A stretch of DNA of 64,000 nucleotides, taken from assembly GCF_025263565.1 (NCBI RefSeq), contig NZ_CP079865.1, forward strand, positions 5,518,001-5,582,000. The letters run 5' to 3'. Shown here one piece after another: positions 7,815 to 17,199 of the stretch (its first letter is position 1; every line of letters begins with the position of its first letter). This stretch comes from Mycobacterium sp. SMC-8. GTDB taxonomy: Bacteria > Actinomycetota > Actinomycetes > Mycobacteriales > Mycobacteriaceae. The notes below the pieces were generated by a model, which saw only the letters and a program-made list of their open reading frames with translations, did not search any database and was not told the origin of the DNA. A program made the translations under genes and the position numbers.

Positions 7815-9002
7815 TCACGGCGAAAGCGGCATGTCGATCTCGGGCTTCGCGGCCGCGGCGGCCTTGAGGATGCGACACAGATCGATACTGCGCTCGAGGG
7901 CCGATGGCGCATCCTCTGGCCGACCGATCAGCGCCATCAGGTCGAACGGCGCCACCCAACTGACTCCGGCGTCCACGTAAGGCTGCACCATAGCTGCGAT
8001 TTCGGACGCTGACCCGTGGAAGAACGCCTTCTCCGCGTGCGCGCGCGTGGTCCTCTGCAATGTCTCGTCGATGAACGCCGTCGGCGTGCTGCGGGGCGTG
8101 AGATTCATGAAGTAGGTCCAGGCCTCCGGCACGGGGGACGGCAGTCCTGAGGCCGTCCAGTCGGCGGGATTGAGCCGACCGAACACCGCCGCCATCCAGC
8201 GCACGAGGGGGTTGTCGAGAGCTTCGTCGATGGCTGCCGGGTCGTCATGGATGAGCGTGACGACATACGTGCGGAACTCGAACCCCGCGGGGTCGCGGCC
8301 TTTGCGCTCCAGGTCCTGACGCAGCACCGTGATTCGTTCCGCACACTGCTCCGGTGTCGCCCACACGACGGGCGCGCCGCTGCAGAGACCGTCTGCGTAG
8401 GTGGTCGTCATGTCGAGCAGTTTGGGGCCGTTGCCCATCGTGATGAGCTTCGGACGATGCTGTTTGGCGTTGCCGAGAAAGCCCCGCTTGAACGTCCAGA
8501 ATTCGCCCTCGAAGTCGATCGGTTCATCGGTGGCGAAGATCTTGGAGTAGATCTGCAGCAGGTCGCTCAGTCGGCGGAATCCCTGAGTGCGCTTCCAGCC
8601 GAAGGGAGTCACCTGCTGGGCCTCCCCCGCGCCGACATGCAGGGACATGTCGCCGCCGGCGATGTTGGCCAGGCTCAGCGCCGCACGGATGAGTTGTGAG
8701 GGGCCGTGCCGAATCGCATCCGTCGTGATCGACAGGCCAAGCTCCGGGGCGGCAGCCAGCGCATAGGCCGACATGACGAACGGGTCATCGAGCGATTCGA
8801 CATCTGGAAGTGCCGCCGCGAGTGGCGAGAACTCAGGCCTCCACAGCGACGGAGGGATGAACTGCCCCATGTGGTCGCTCATGGCGAAGTGATCCACGAC
8901 GCCGCTCGCCGAAAGGGCACGCGCCTGGTCCTGCAGAAGGGCCGGCGGCGCATAGCGATTGCCCCAGCTGAGGATCGCTGTTTTCAATGGTCGAGCTGTC
9001 AT
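7815..9002 (-). CDS. LLM-class (luciferase-like) flavin/F420 oxidoreductase
   Basis: A 396-residue TIM-barrel oxidoreductase of the bacterial luciferase-like superfamily. ATG 9002 was chosen because GAGG precedes it and upstream codons look non-coding. Family features are AILSWGNRYAPP, SDHMGQFIPPSLW, LHVGAGEAQQVTPFGWKRTQ and ITMGNGPKLLDM. It is a clear paralogue of the protein at 30759-31940, which has MVGAGEVKQINPFGWKRSQ in the same place. In mycobacteria such enzymes often use F420. The LLM class is certain; the cofactor and substrate are not. Confidence 0.87.
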   Translation of the reverse strand: MTARPLKTAILSWGNRYAPPALLQDQARALSASGVVDHFAMSDHMGQFIPPSLWRPEFSPLAAALPDVESLDDPFVMSAYALAAAPELGLSITTDAIRHGPSQLIRAALSLANIAGGDMSLHVGAGEAQQVTPFGWKRTQGFRRLSDLLQIYSKIFATDEPIDFEGEFWTFKRGFLGNAKQHRPKLITMGNGPKLLDMTTTYADGLCSGAPVVWATPEQCAERITVLRQDLERKGRDPAGFEFRTYVVTLIHDDPAAIDEALDNPLVRWMAAVFGRLNPADWTASGLPSPVPEAWTYFMNLTPRSTPTAFIDETLQRTTRAHAEKAFFHGSASEIAAMVQPYVDAGVSWVAPFDLMALIGRPEDAPSALERSIDLCRILKAAAAAKPEIDMPLSP

Positions 9003-9532
9003 GGCACCTCGCCGGGTAGCGGCCCCGGACTTCCCCAGAGCTCCGCAAGCGGACGCTAGCACGTGACGGACGCCACGTCCGGACATTGCGTCCACCCGTA
9101 GGCATCGATCGACAGCATCGCAACGTCGCCTGCGGAGTGCTTCAATTCACCCACGCCGAAGGACCGGGTGGACGCAAGCCGTCGATCTCACGTGCGCGGC
9201 GCGCTCGGATACGCCGTTCACGTATTGCTCTGGGCCGCATCGAAACTTGCTCTCGTCCCAGGATGCGCCCGGGGACCCATCCCGGTTTGAGCGACTCGTA
9301 CGGTTCGATAGCGCAGCGGTGCAGCTGAATTCGACCAGGCCGGTCACAGCCCGCCGTGGTTTCAGGGGACACATTTGGCCGGACCGCACCTGCCTGCGGG
9401 CCTTTCGGCGCTCAGGTCATGGAGGGGTCCTGTCCAACAGTTAGCAATCACTTCGATCGGGTCTCGGCATCAGCCGGGACCTTGATCCTCCACAGCTCAA
9501 GCCTTGTCCCGGAAAACATTGCAGCATAAGAT
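9003..9532. other. Intergenic region, no convincing gene
   Basis: About 530 bp between the LLM gene (leftward) and the small secreted protein (rightward). Open frames on both strands lack family features and have unsuitable codon use. The promoters of the two divergent genes should lie here, but I see no clear -35/-10 pair. Confidence 0.5.
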
Positions 9533-9946
9533 ATGACGATGACTAGGCTGATGATTCTGGCGGCAGCTGCGGTGTCCACGGCACTCGCGGCCGGAACGGG
9601 CGTCGCCGGCGCGGAGCCCGACGTGACGTCGGCCGAGCCGTATTGCACCTTCACGCTGACTGCCCCGCAACGTGTGGCCAACGGTAATACCTACGCGGTT
9701 GTTTCGACCTTGAAGGCTCAACATTGCAACGGTACGTCGAATGCGCGTCGGGCAACGGTCTGCTTGTCCGGCGATGGCGGCACAGAGACGTGTGGCGAGG
9801 CCGTTGGGTGGGGAGTGGCCAGGGTCGCCGTACCGTGGACCGCCGGCCGCACCTATACCGCAACCGGTAGAGGGTGCGCAGACCCCGGCATTCCGTTTCC
9901 AGTCACCACCTGCATTCCGAACGAGTCCGTGAGCGTCACCCTCTGA
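9533..9946 (+). CDS. Small secreted protein of unknown function
   Basis: A 137-residue protein with a clear Sec signal peptide: MTMTRLM, a hydrophobic Ala/Leu/Val stretch to about residue 25, then a likely cleavage after GVAGA. The mature part has several cysteines (PYCTF, QHCNG, TVCLS, ETCGE, GRGCA, TTCIP), about six, so disulphides are likely. I recognise no domain; short secreted Cys-containing proteins like this are common in mycobacteria. It is convergent with the last gene of the mce operon, with a strong hairpin between them. Confidence 0.75.
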   Translation: MTMTRLMILAAAAVSTALAAGTGVAGAEPDVTSAEPYCTFTLTAPQRVANGNTYAVVSTLKAQHCNGTSNARRATVCLSGDGGTETCGEAVGWGVARVAVPWTAGRTYTATGRGCADPGIPFPVTTCIPNESVSVTL

Positions 9947-9950
9947 TCGC

Positions 9951-9985
9951 CGACGTGGATACCAATAACGTTGGTGTCCACGTCG
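9951..9985. terminator. Strong hairpin between convergent genes
   Basis: A 15-bp stem (9951-9965 with 9971-9985, one T-G wobble) around the loop TAACG. It lies just after the stop of the secreted-protein gene and about 110 bp past the 3' end of the mce operon's last gene. There is no long U-tract, as is usual in mycobacteria, but position and stem strength fit a bidirectional terminator. Confidence 0.65.
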
Positions 9986-10096
9986 TCTCGCTCTTCATTG
10001 GGTCGTCAATCGCTCAATGAAGACCAGTGAGACGCCCAACATCCGGCAACGATCTGGGTGCGGTTGTCGCGTCGAATGCTCAATTCCGCAGTTCTA

Positions 10097-10615
10097 TCAG
10101 CCCGGTTGGCCGAAGACGGCCACAACCACACTGCGATCCAAACTGTTCTCCGACCACACACCGATTTCTGCGTTGGCGCAGTCAGACATGATGCCGTAGG
10201 CGACGGGGTCGTAGTACCACCGCTCCAGGATCTCCATGTTGTTGATCGCCAAAGACGGGTTGATGGCAACGTTCTGCGCCGTTTTGCCGCGGTACCCCGC
10301 GGCCTCCGCCCGGGTCTGGGGTGTTGATCCGTCCGACCCGAGATCACCACCGAGGGCACGGTTCCTCAGGACATCATTGGCATGCCATTGCGCGGCCAAC
10401 TGCAGCTGCGGATTGATTCTGACCTCGGTGATGCAGCCTGCTTGGCGCTGGACGGTATAGACATTGGTCACCAGAGTGCCATTGAGCCGCCTGTTGTCGG
10501 CATGCGCCGTGGGCGTCGACACCCCCAGCCCGACAGCGCAGACCAGCACCATCGGAAGACTTTCGGCGCCTCGGCGCCAAATCGACTTCGTCGGCCGTTC
10601 TCCTCCCCGCGTCAT
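10097..10615 (-). CDS. CAP/SCP-domain secreted protein, last gene of the mce operon
   Basis: A 172-residue exported protein with an N-terminal hydrophobic signal (LPMVLVCAVGLGV, cleavage near AHA-DN) and a CAP/SCP fold: LAAQWHANDVLRNRAL, GSDGSTPQTRAEAAGY, then EIGVWSEN and VVAVFGQPG. The first CAP His is present in QWHAND. The second His position (normally HxGSDG) is Asp-Leu, and the later xPxH segment has no His, so the metal/catalytic tetrad looks incomplete and a binding role is more likely. ATG 10615 overlaps the upstream TGA. A paralogue with the same neighbours lies at 61288-61794. Confidence 0.8.
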   Translation of the reverse strand: MTRGGERPTKSIWRRGAESLPMVLVCAVGLGVSTPTAHADNRRLNGTLVTNVYTVQRQAGCITEVRINPQLQLAAQWHANDVLRNRALGGDLGSDGSTPQTRAEAAGYRGKTAQNVAINPSLAINNMEILERWYYDPVAYGIMSDCANAEIGVWSENSLDRSVVVAVFGQPG

Positions 10616-11265
10616 ACCGGCTCGAATCCCGAGACGAGCCAACGGCCGTCCACCTTGTCCAGCGTGATGCGGACGCACGAAGTTGTGACGTTGGGTGGCT
10701 CGCTGCCGATCAAGGTGGTCTGGTTGATGAAAACCAGTACCTCTGCCCGATCGTCGTCTGCTGACACCGAGGCCGCGGCGGGCACCGTCGCCACCGCCGA
10801 GATCTGTTGTTGCTGAGCTCCGGGGATGACGACCGTCTTGGTGAGGTCGGTGTACTGATCGCGGAACGTACCGGTCAGTCGGTCCGCCGCGGCGGTGAGA
10901 TCCTTCTCCGCAGTGTCCGGCCGGTAGGAGAGAATGGCCACTGTGGTCTCGCTCGCCACCCGCACCGACTCCGCAGCCGCTACCTGAGCTCCACGCGCCG
11001 AACCATCCATCCACTTCAAATAGCCAGCAGCGACAGTCAGTACCAGCACCAGGAGCAGCAGCGCGCACGTGAGGATGCGGGTGCCCGTGAACCGTCGACC
11101 CCTCTCGGCGACGGCCGGTGCCGTGTTGCTGCTCTCATCGATGCGTTCCTCGCCCGCCTCGGTCGGGTCGCCCTGCAAAGCAGTCTTCTCTGATTCTTCT
11201 GTCTTAGTGTCGACGGACACGTCGAACTCCAATCCGGTAACCGCTTGGTCGGTATCTCTACTCAC
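10612..11265 (-). CDS. Mce-associated membrane protein (Mam)
   Basis: A 217-residue single-pass membrane protein: an acidic cytoplasmic N-terminus (about 1-55), one transmembrane helix (TRILTCALLLLVLVLTVAA, about 60-80), and an extracytoplasmic NTF2-like domain ending GRWLVSGFEPV. This is the layout of mycobacterial Mce-associated proteins. The start overlaps the end of the preceding Mam gene by 4 bp and the stop overlaps the CAP gene. The closest relative in the window is the protein at 61764-62336, which ends GRWLISAFDPV. It probably helps stabilise or support the Mce transporter. Confidence 0.87.
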   Translation of the reverse strand: MSRDTDQAVTGLEFDVSVDTKTEESEKTALQGDPTEAGEERIDESSNTAPAVAERGRRFTGTRILTCALLLLVLVLTVAAGYLKWMDGSARGAQVAAAESVRVASETTVAILSYRPDTAEKDLTAAADRLTGTFRDQYTDLTKTVVIPGAQQQQISAVATVPAAASVSADDDRAEVLVFINQTTLIGSEPPNVTTSCVRITLDKVDGRWLVSGFEPV

Positions 11266-11888
11266 GGCACAAAGGTCACTGACGAGACCTTGGCGGCGTC
11301 GACTCCGACTTTGTCAACCCCGATGCGCATCCGCCACGCGCGTGGTTCCTGCTCTGGTGCACCGGCATTGGAAGTCTTCACCGACACCGCGACCAGTACC
11401 TGCGCCCGATCGCCGTCCTGTGATTCCAGACCTGCCGCGGTGACCGTGCCCTCCGATCTCGACTTCGCCTGCTTGATGACGGCGACAAACGGGTCCTGAC
11501 CCATCTGGAAGTCCTCGTGGAAGCTGCCGGTCGTCGAATCGAGGATTCGTTGTATGTCGGCTTCGGTGGTGTCGAATCCGAAGGTGGTCAGGTTCACCGC
11601 ACCCAGCCGGGCGGCTTCCACGAACACCTGCTGCTCGTCCTGTGCCGCGCGGATCTCGTACGTGCGGTAGCCCAGCCAACCGACCAGACATCCCAGTACC
11701 GCGGCCACCACGCCCAGCGAGATCACCAGCCGTTTCGCCGAACCGGACCGGCTGCGCAAGTCCGGCTTCTCACCGGCCGCCTCGGTATCGTCACCGGGCA
11801 GCGTGTCCTCATCCGCAGCGGGCCAGTCCTCCACAGCGGGCGATTCCTCGGCGGCAGGCCAGTCCTTCACGGAATTGGAGCCGTTCAT
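11262..11888 (-). CDS. Mce-associated membrane protein (Mam)
   Basis: A 208-residue protein starting MNGSNSVKDW; ATG 11888 overlaps the mceF stop (ATGA). An upstream ATG at 11921 lies inside mceF and is less likely. It has an acidic N-terminus, a transmembrane helix at about 55-77 (LVISLGVVAAVLGCLVGWLGY), and an extracytoplasmic domain with LDSTTGSFHEDF and GTVTAAGLESQDGDRAQVLV. It is paralogous to the protein at 62333-62944, which has VESSTGDFRAEF and GTVTAAGIES. It is the first of two mce-associated genes after mceF. Confidence 0.87.
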   Translation of the reverse strand: MNGSNSVKDWPAAEESPAVEDWPAADEDTLPGDDTEAAGEKPDLRSRSGSAKRLVISLGVVAAVLGCLVGWLGYRTYEIRAAQDEQQVFVEAARLGAVNLTTFGFDTTEADIQRILDSTTGSFHEDFQMGQDPFVAVIKQAKSRSEGTVTAAGLESQDGDRAQVLVAVSVKTSNAGAPEQEPRAWRMRIGVDKVGVDAAKVSSVTFVP

Positions 11889-13414
11889 CGAATCACCACC
11901 GGAGTGAGCATTTCCTGCCATGACTGTCCTTCTGTTGTTTTGGCAAGGTCGGACCGGCTGTACACACTGCCGTCGAGTCCGACGTAGTTATCGGTCAAGG
12001 GGTCGTAGTCCGCCGCTGCGATCGGACTGACCGTCGGGGGCGCGGGCGCCGGCGGCGGGGGCACCGAGGGTACCGGTGCCGGGGGCACCGCTGCGGGTGC
12101 CGAGCCCGGAGGCAGTTGTGGGACGTCCTGTCCCGACAACGTGGCGTTCGGATCGCCCTTCCAGTTGAGTCCGTCGTTGAGAGGCACGTACTCCTCGTCA
12201 CTTTCACACATCGCAGCGGTCGGAGCGCGCTTGCCCGGCTTGGTCAGGCATGGGAAGTTACGTGCTCCACGCACATACATCGGCGCGTCCTGTGGGATCC
12301 GGCAGTACAACTCGCCCGGCGGACGGGGCGGTATGCCTTCGTCGGGGGTGCCGTCCGCACCGGCGGGTACGTGCTGCTGCTGGATCGGGAGGTACCCCGT
12401 GGCGCAGACCGGAGGGATGTTCACATTCAGGTTGAAGTCCAGCGTCAAACCCGGGTGCTTGGTGTTGTAGTTGGTCAACGTGGCGGCCTGCATTCCGGAG
12501 ATCACGATGGGTGCCACCACGAGCAACTGCTCGATGCCGGCGTGGTAATCGCGACCGACGTTTCCGATGCCGACGAAGTTCGAGAGCAGCGTGGGTAGGG
12601 ACGGCTGCAAGCGCGAAATCAATTGCTGTGCCTCGGCTGCGGCCGGACCGCCTTGAGCGAGCAGGTTCGCGACCCCGGCATCGTTGTCCCGCAACTGGCC
12701 GGTGATCTCGGACAGATGGCTCGCCCAGGCGTTTATCTCATCGGCCGTCTCGGACTGGGAATCGAGTATCGGTTGGGACTCGTCGATCAGCGTGACGAGC
12801 GGATCGAGATTTGCCCGCGCGTCGATCGCCAACTGAGTGGAGCCCTTGACGATGCGTGATATCTCCGGCCCCAAACCACCTACTGCGGTGAAGCTTTCGT
12901 CGATCACCGTCTTGAGGTTCCCCGGTGGTATCGCCTCAAGGCCGCCGTTGGCCGCATTGAGCAGCGCATTGATATCGGGTGGCACCGAACTGCGGTCGAG
13001 CGGGATGACATCCCCGTTCTTCAGGGCGGGTCCCTCTCCCCCGCGCGGAAGCAGTGCGACATACTGCTCGCCCACGCCGGAGACACTGTGCACCTCGGCG
13101 TCCAGATCCGCTGGGATCTTCATGTCAGAACGCAACGACAACTCGGCGATGACGCCGGTGTCGGTCAAGCGAACGGCAGACACGCGGCCGACCTCCGTGC
13201 CGCGGTAGGTGACATTGCCGGTCGCGTAAAGTCCAGCGGCCCGAGGTAGTTCGACGGTCACCGTGTACTGACCGACTCCGAGCATTGCGGGAACCCGGAT
13301 GAAGCCGAAGACCATGATCGAGGACGCCACCAAGGCGACCACGGCGAAGATCGTCAACTGGACCTTCACGCGTTTGTTCAGCCGCTGACTGAACTGCGAA
13401 TGTCGAAGCGACAC
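11885..13414 (-). CDS. mceF: MceF, Mce transporter subunit
   Basis: A 509-residue MCE-family protein starting at GTG 13414, 1 bp after the mceE stop. It has an N-terminal transmembrane anchor (LTIFAVVALVASSIMVFGF, about 21-39) and a MlaD/MCE domain (about 45-120; YTVTVELPRAAGLYATGNVTYRG as two short blocks). A long helical region follows, then a proline-rich C-terminus with repeated Pro-Pro-Ala-Pro blocks at about 425-470. The six MceA-F proteins form the periplasmic/cell-wall tube of the lipid importer. The stop overlaps the first Mam gene. Confidence 0.9.
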   Translation of the reverse strand: MSLRHSQFSQRLNKRVKVQLTIFAVVALVASSIMVFGFIRVPAMLGVGQYTVTVELPRAAGLYATGNVTYRGTEVGRVSAVRLTDTGVIAELSLRSDMKIPADLDAEVHSVSGVGEQYVALLPRGGEGPALKNGDVIPLDRSSVPPDINALLNAANGGLEAIPPGNLKTVIDESFTAVGGLGPEISRIVKGSTQLAIDARANLDPLVTLIDESQPILDSQSETADEINAWASHLSEITGQLRDNDAGVANLLAQGGPAAAEAQQLISRLQPSLPTLLSNFVGIGNVGRDYHAGIEQLLVVAPIVISGMQAATLTNYNTKHPGLTLDFNLNVNIPPVCATGYLPIQQQHVPAGADGTPDEGIPPRPPGELYCRIPQDAPMYVRGARNFPCLTKPGKRAPTAAMCESDEEYVPLNDGLNWKGDPNATLSGQDVPQLPPGSAPAAVPPAPVPSVPPPPAPAPPTVSPIAAADYDPLTDNYVGLDGSVYSRSDLAKTTEGQSWQEMLTPVVIR

Positions 13415-13415
13415 G

Positions 13416-14546
13416 TCAGCCTCCCTGATTCCGCTGGTAAGGAATGATCAGCGGGTTGCGACCCGTGTAAGGGCTGGGCACCTGCCCGATCGTGCGACCC
13501 CACTGCATCTCCAACTCTGTCAACTCGCCTTCGAAGCGGGTACCGGTGAGCAGACCGTTGTCGAGGCGGCTGAGGGTCAGGTCGAAGGTCGCTGTGAGAT
13601 TGGCAGACTCACCGCGAATCCAGTTGGAAGCCTGGCTCTTCGGGAACGGCATGATGACGAATGCGTCGAGCGCACGGGTAAGGCTCGGCCCGGTGTTGGC
13701 CAGCGACTCCAGTATCGGACCGATCGCATTCAGTTCCTTGACGAGGTTCTCCTTCGTCTGGTTGACCGAGTCCGCGGCCAACGCGCTGAACTTTCCGAAT
13801 GCGCTCGATGCCTCGGTGAGTTCGCCACGCGCATCAGCCAACACCGCCAGCGCGTCGGGAATCGTGCGTATCGCCGCGTCCAGCACCGGTTCCTGGGCGG
13901 CGACCTGACCGACGAGGTTGTTGAAGCTGTCCGTTGCGGCGATGATGTCACCGGTCTGACCGTTCAAGCGGTTCACGAATTGATCGATTTGTTCGATCAG
14001 GCTTCGCAGCTCCTGCTCCCGGCCGGCGAACGCGGTGGCGAATGCCGCCGTGATGTCCTGAACCTGACCGATTCCGCCGCCGTTGAGCAGGAGCGACACT
14101 GCCGCCAGCGTCTGATCGGTATTCGGGTAGGCGCCGCCGTTGGCCAGTGGGATCATCGAGCCTTCACGCAGTTTGCCCTCCGCCGGCACGCCGACCGGTT
14201 CCGCCAGCTCGATGTGCAGGGAGCCCAGCAGGCTGGTCTGGCCCACCTTGGCGGTGGCATTGGCCGGCAGCTCGACATCACCGTTGAGTTTCATGGTGAC
14301 CAGCGCGTGCCAACCCTGGAGTTCGATCTCGGTGATGGTGCCCACGTTCGCGTCGCCCACCCGGACGCGTGAGTTCTCCTGGATGTAGCCGATGTCCGGC
14401 AACTGCGCCTTGATCTCAAACGATCCCGGGCCGCCGCCCTCGGTACCGGGCATCGGTAGCGAGTTCAGACCCCGCCACTCACAGGCCGGCACGACTGCCA
14501 TCACGATCACCAGCACGCCGAGACCGAAGCGCTTCACGCGGTTCAT
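13416..14546 (-). CDS. mceE: MceE, Mce lipoprotein
   Basis: A 376-residue MCE-family lipoprotein (LprK position in the operon). The start ATG 14546 overlaps the mceD stop. The signal peptide ends with a lipobox VVPAC, the lipidated Cys being residue 22. An MCE domain follows (PDIGYIQENSRVRVGDANVG, then GQTSLLGSLHIEL). The helical second half ends in YTGRNPLIIPYQRNQGG. It is the only member of the six with a lipobox, which is normal for mceE. Confidence 0.92.
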   Translation of the reverse strand: MNRVKRFGLGVLVIVMAVVPACEWRGLNSLPMPGTEGGGPGSFEIKAQLPDIGYIQENSRVRVGDANVGTITEIELQGWHALVTMKLNGDVELPANATAKVGQTSLLGSLHIELAEPVGVPAEGKLREGSMIPLANGGAYPNTDQTLAAVSLLLNGGGIGQVQDITAAFATAFAGREQELRSLIEQIDQFVNRLNGQTGDIIAATDSFNNLVGQVAAQEPVLDAAIRTIPDALAVLADARGELTEASSAFGKFSALAADSVNQTKENLVKELNAIGPILESLANTGPSLTRALDAFVIMPFPKSQASNWIRGESANLTATFDLTLSRLDNGLLTGTRFEGELTELEMQWGRTIGQVPSPYTGRNPLIIPYQRNQGG

Positions 14547-15889
14547 GAGCCACCACCGGGAGGGACCATGATGCCGGGCAGACCGGCGGCGGGGTCGACC
14601 GAGGTATCCACGGCCGGCACCGTGGCCTCTGCGGGCAGCGGAGTCGGCGGCAGCGCAGCCGTTACGGGTGCGCCCGCGGGCGTCGCGGCGGCCGGCGGCG
14701 CAGCCGGTGGCGGAGGCAGGTAGTCGGGCCGCAGCCAGTCCTCGCTGTAGGTGAGCTCGTTGGGTCGAGCTCCGGTTCCGATGACGGGGTTGATGCCGAT
14801 CGGCGGGAAGTTGTACTGACGGTTCTTGAAGATCGGCGCTAGGTACTGGACACACAGCTTTGCCGACTGTTCGTAGTTCATCCGTGACGCAGCCTGGATG
14901 GCCCCGCACAAGAACGAGATCGGGTTGGCGAAGTTGTTGAGCGCCAATGCTCCCGTGACCGAGGACTGGGTCGGCTGAATGATGTTCGCGAAGTTCTGGA
15001 ATGCGGTCGGGCCGATGTGCAAGGTCTGCTTGATGTCAGGAAGGCTCTGGTGGACTGCGGTGGAAATCGATGACAGTTTGTCGGTTGTCGTGCCCAACGC
15101 CTCGCGATGGTCCCTGATGAATTGTGTTGTCTCGCCGACTACCTCGCTGAGATCACGGATCGCATTACTGACCTCGTCGGGGTCATCGGCCAGCGACCCG
15201 GTCACCGCCGCGAGATTGGTGTTGAGTTGCGCCATCAGGTCCGAACTGTTCTGAAGCGCAGACACCACCACCGACAGGTTCTTGATGCTGGAGAACATGT
15301 CGTCGCTGTGATCGCCGAGAATCGAGAAGGCACGCGACATCTGGATGACCGTGTTGCGAATGTTGGCACCTTCTCCGCGCAAGTTGTCTGCGGAAGTGTT
15401 GATCAGTGCACCCAGGGTACTGACCCCACCCGGCTCGGTCGGTTGTAGGGCGTCGGTGAGCTTCTGCAACTGGAGGCGCAGGTCGTCCCACTCGACCGGG
15501 ACAGCGGTGCGGTCCTCCGGAATGACTGCGCCGTCCTCAAGCACCGGCCCGCTGGTGTAGGCCGGCGTGAGCTGAATCGCCCGCGCGGTCACCAACTGGG
15601 GCGACAGGATCGCCGCCTGCACGTCGGCGGGCACCTTGTGTTCATCGTCGACCCAGAACGTGACCTTGACCCGCTCCGGTTGCGGTTCGATGCCGTCGAT
15701 GGCACCGACCGGGACGCCGAGGATGCGCACCTCGTCGCCGACGAAGAGCCCGTTGCTGTTCTCGAAGTACGCCACGACGTGATTCCTGGCGATCTGCGTC
15801 AGTGATCGCACGGCGACCACCGAACCGCCCACCAGCGCAACGGCCAGCGCAATCATCAGGCCGATCCGCAGTTTGCCCGACCGCATCAC
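14543..15889 (-). CDS. mceD: MceD, Mce transporter subunit
   Basis: A 448-residue MCE-family protein with an N-terminal membrane anchor (IGLMIALAVALVGGSVVAV, about 9-27), an MCE domain (YFENSNGLFVGDEVRILGV, then LSPQLVTARAIQL), a helical middle region and an Ala/Pro-rich tail. GTG 15889 is adjacent to an in-frame ATG at 15886; both overlap the mceC stop, so either may be used. It is part of the translationally coupled mceC-mceD-mceE block. Confidence 0.9.
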   Translation of the reverse strand: MMRSGKLRIGLMIALAVALVGGSVVAVRSLTQIARNHVVAYFENSNGLFVGDEVRILGVPVGAIDGIEPQPERVKVTFWVDDEHKVPADVQAAILSPQLVTARAIQLTPAYTSGPVLEDGAVIPEDRTAVPVEWDDLRLQLQKLTDALQPTEPGGVSTLGALINTSADNLRGEGANIRNTVIQMSRAFSILGDHSDDMFSSIKNLSVVVSALQNSSDLMAQLNTNLAAVTGSLADDPDEVSNAIRDLSEVVGETTQFIRDHREALGTTTDKLSSISTAVHQSLPDIKQTLHIGPTAFQNFANIIQPTQSSVTGALALNNFANPISFLCGAIQAASRMNYEQSAKLCVQYLAPIFKNRQYNFPPIGINPVIGTGARPNELTYSEDWLRPDYLPPPPAAPPAAATPAGAPVTAALPPTPLPAEATVPAVDTSVDPAAGLPGIMVPPGGGS

Positions 15890-17199
15890 TGTTCTCCATC
15901 CGTGGGGGTGCTCGGCAGTGCTTCACCGGGAGCGGGCGAAAGTATTGCCGGTGGTTCCCCTATGGGGACAAGACCGTCCTCGCCGGGTGCTGCCGCCGGC
16001 GGCCCCGGCGGCGGACCGCCGAGCGGAGGCGCGGGAAGCGGCTCCCGGTAGGGGTACCGCGGGTCACCGGGCTTACCGGTGATCGCGTCGGGCAGGTAGA
16101 GGTGGGGTTCTCCACCCTGGCCGGTCCGTGGCATCGGTATCGGCAGCGCCGGGGTGCCGCGCTGCCCGACCTGCGGGTCCGTGCGCTGCGAGGGCAGCAG
16201 CGTGGCGGGATCCAGACCCAGATCGGAGAATGCGGCGTCGATGAACGGCTGCACGAACTGTCCGGGCACCAGATTGACCAGAGCGGCCATGAAATAAGGT
16301 CCGGCCGTGAGGCATTCACCCAGCGACAGTGCGTACTGGTTGAGAAGTTTGATCGACTCCTGGAGCTCGGACTTACGGTTGTCGACGATGGTCAAAACAC
16401 CGTTCAACTTCTCGAGCGTCGGCCCCAACTGTTCACGGTTGTCGCTGATGAACCCGGACAACTGGCGGGCAAAAGCGGACAGATTACCCGAGATCTGGTC
16501 CAGTGCAGTGCTTTCGGTCAACAGTTGGGCAAGCAATGCGTTGCTGTCGGCAATCAGACTGACCACCTGATCAGCGCGCTCGGACAGGACGGAGGTCGCC
16601 TTCTTGGCGTTGGTCAGCAGCCTGCGCAGCGCCTCGTCGCGATTACCCAGCGTCTCCGAGAACCGCGCCACACCTTGCACAGCGAGTTTGAGATCCGGTG
16701 GCGTGTCCTTGAAGGTTTCGGCCAGGGTCGCCATCGCGTCTGACACCCCGTTGGTATTCAGATCGCTGATCGTCGACGACAGATCTCCGAGGGCATCGGG
16801 CAGCTGGTACGGAGGTTTGGTCCGCTCGATCGGGATAATCGACAGCTCACCGTCACCGCGGGGCGTGACCTCGAGAACCTTCGAACCGAGCAGGCTCTTG
16901 GTCCTGATGTTCGCCTCGGTCCGGTCGCCGAGGTGAACGTCGTTGTCGATCTCGAATTCGACGAGTACCCGCGTGCCGTCCAGTTCCACTGCGGTCACCT
17001 CTCCGACCCGGTAACCGGCTACCTGCACCGCTGCACCGTTTTTCAGACCGCCGGCCTCGGAGAAGTACGCGGCGTACTCGGTTGCAGAGCTGATGAACGG
17101 GATTTTTCGGTACTGCAGACCGATGACGACGATCGCAAGAATTGTCACGATTCCCACGGCACCGATGACGAACTTGTTGCGTTCAGCGAAGGGTTTCAT
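15886..17199 (-). CDS. mceC: MceC, Mce transporter subunit
   Basis: A 437-residue MCE-family protein. ATG 17199 (MKPFAERNK) overlaps the mceB TGA; longer in-frame starts would lie inside mceB. It has a transmembrane anchor at about 9-28 (FVIGAVGIVTILAIVVIGL), an MCE domain (AAYFSEAGGLKNGAAVQVAG, then TKSLLGSKVLEV), a helical region with GYNAxx-free coiled segments, and a Pro/Gly-rich C-terminus. It is the third of the six MCE subunits. Confidence 0.9.
   Translation of the reverse strand: MKPFAERNKFVIGAVGIVTILAIVVIGLQYRKIPFISSATEYAAYFSEAGGLKNGAAVQVAGYRVGEVTAVELDGTRVLVEFEIDNDVHLGDRTEANIRTKSLLGSKVLEVTPRGDGELSIIPIERTKPPYQLPDALGDLSSTISDLNTNGVSDAMATLAETFKDTPPDLKLAVQGVARFSETLGNRDEALRRLLTNAKKATSVLSERADQVVSLIADSNALLAQLLTESTALDQISGNLSAFARQLSGFISDNREQLGPTLEKLNGVLTIVDNRKSELQESIKLLNQYALSLGECLTAGPYFMAALVNLVPGQFVQPFIDAAFSDLGLDPATLLPSQRTDPQVGQRGTPALPIPMPRTGQGGEPHLYLPDAITGKPGDPRYPYREPLPAPPLGGPPPGPPAAAPGEDGLVPIGEPPAILSPAPGEALPSTPTDGEQ

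Noticed and set aside
9086..9444. Several short frames in the 9.0-9.5 kb gap
   Set aside because: Frames overlap on both strands, lack start signals and have no recognisable sequence.
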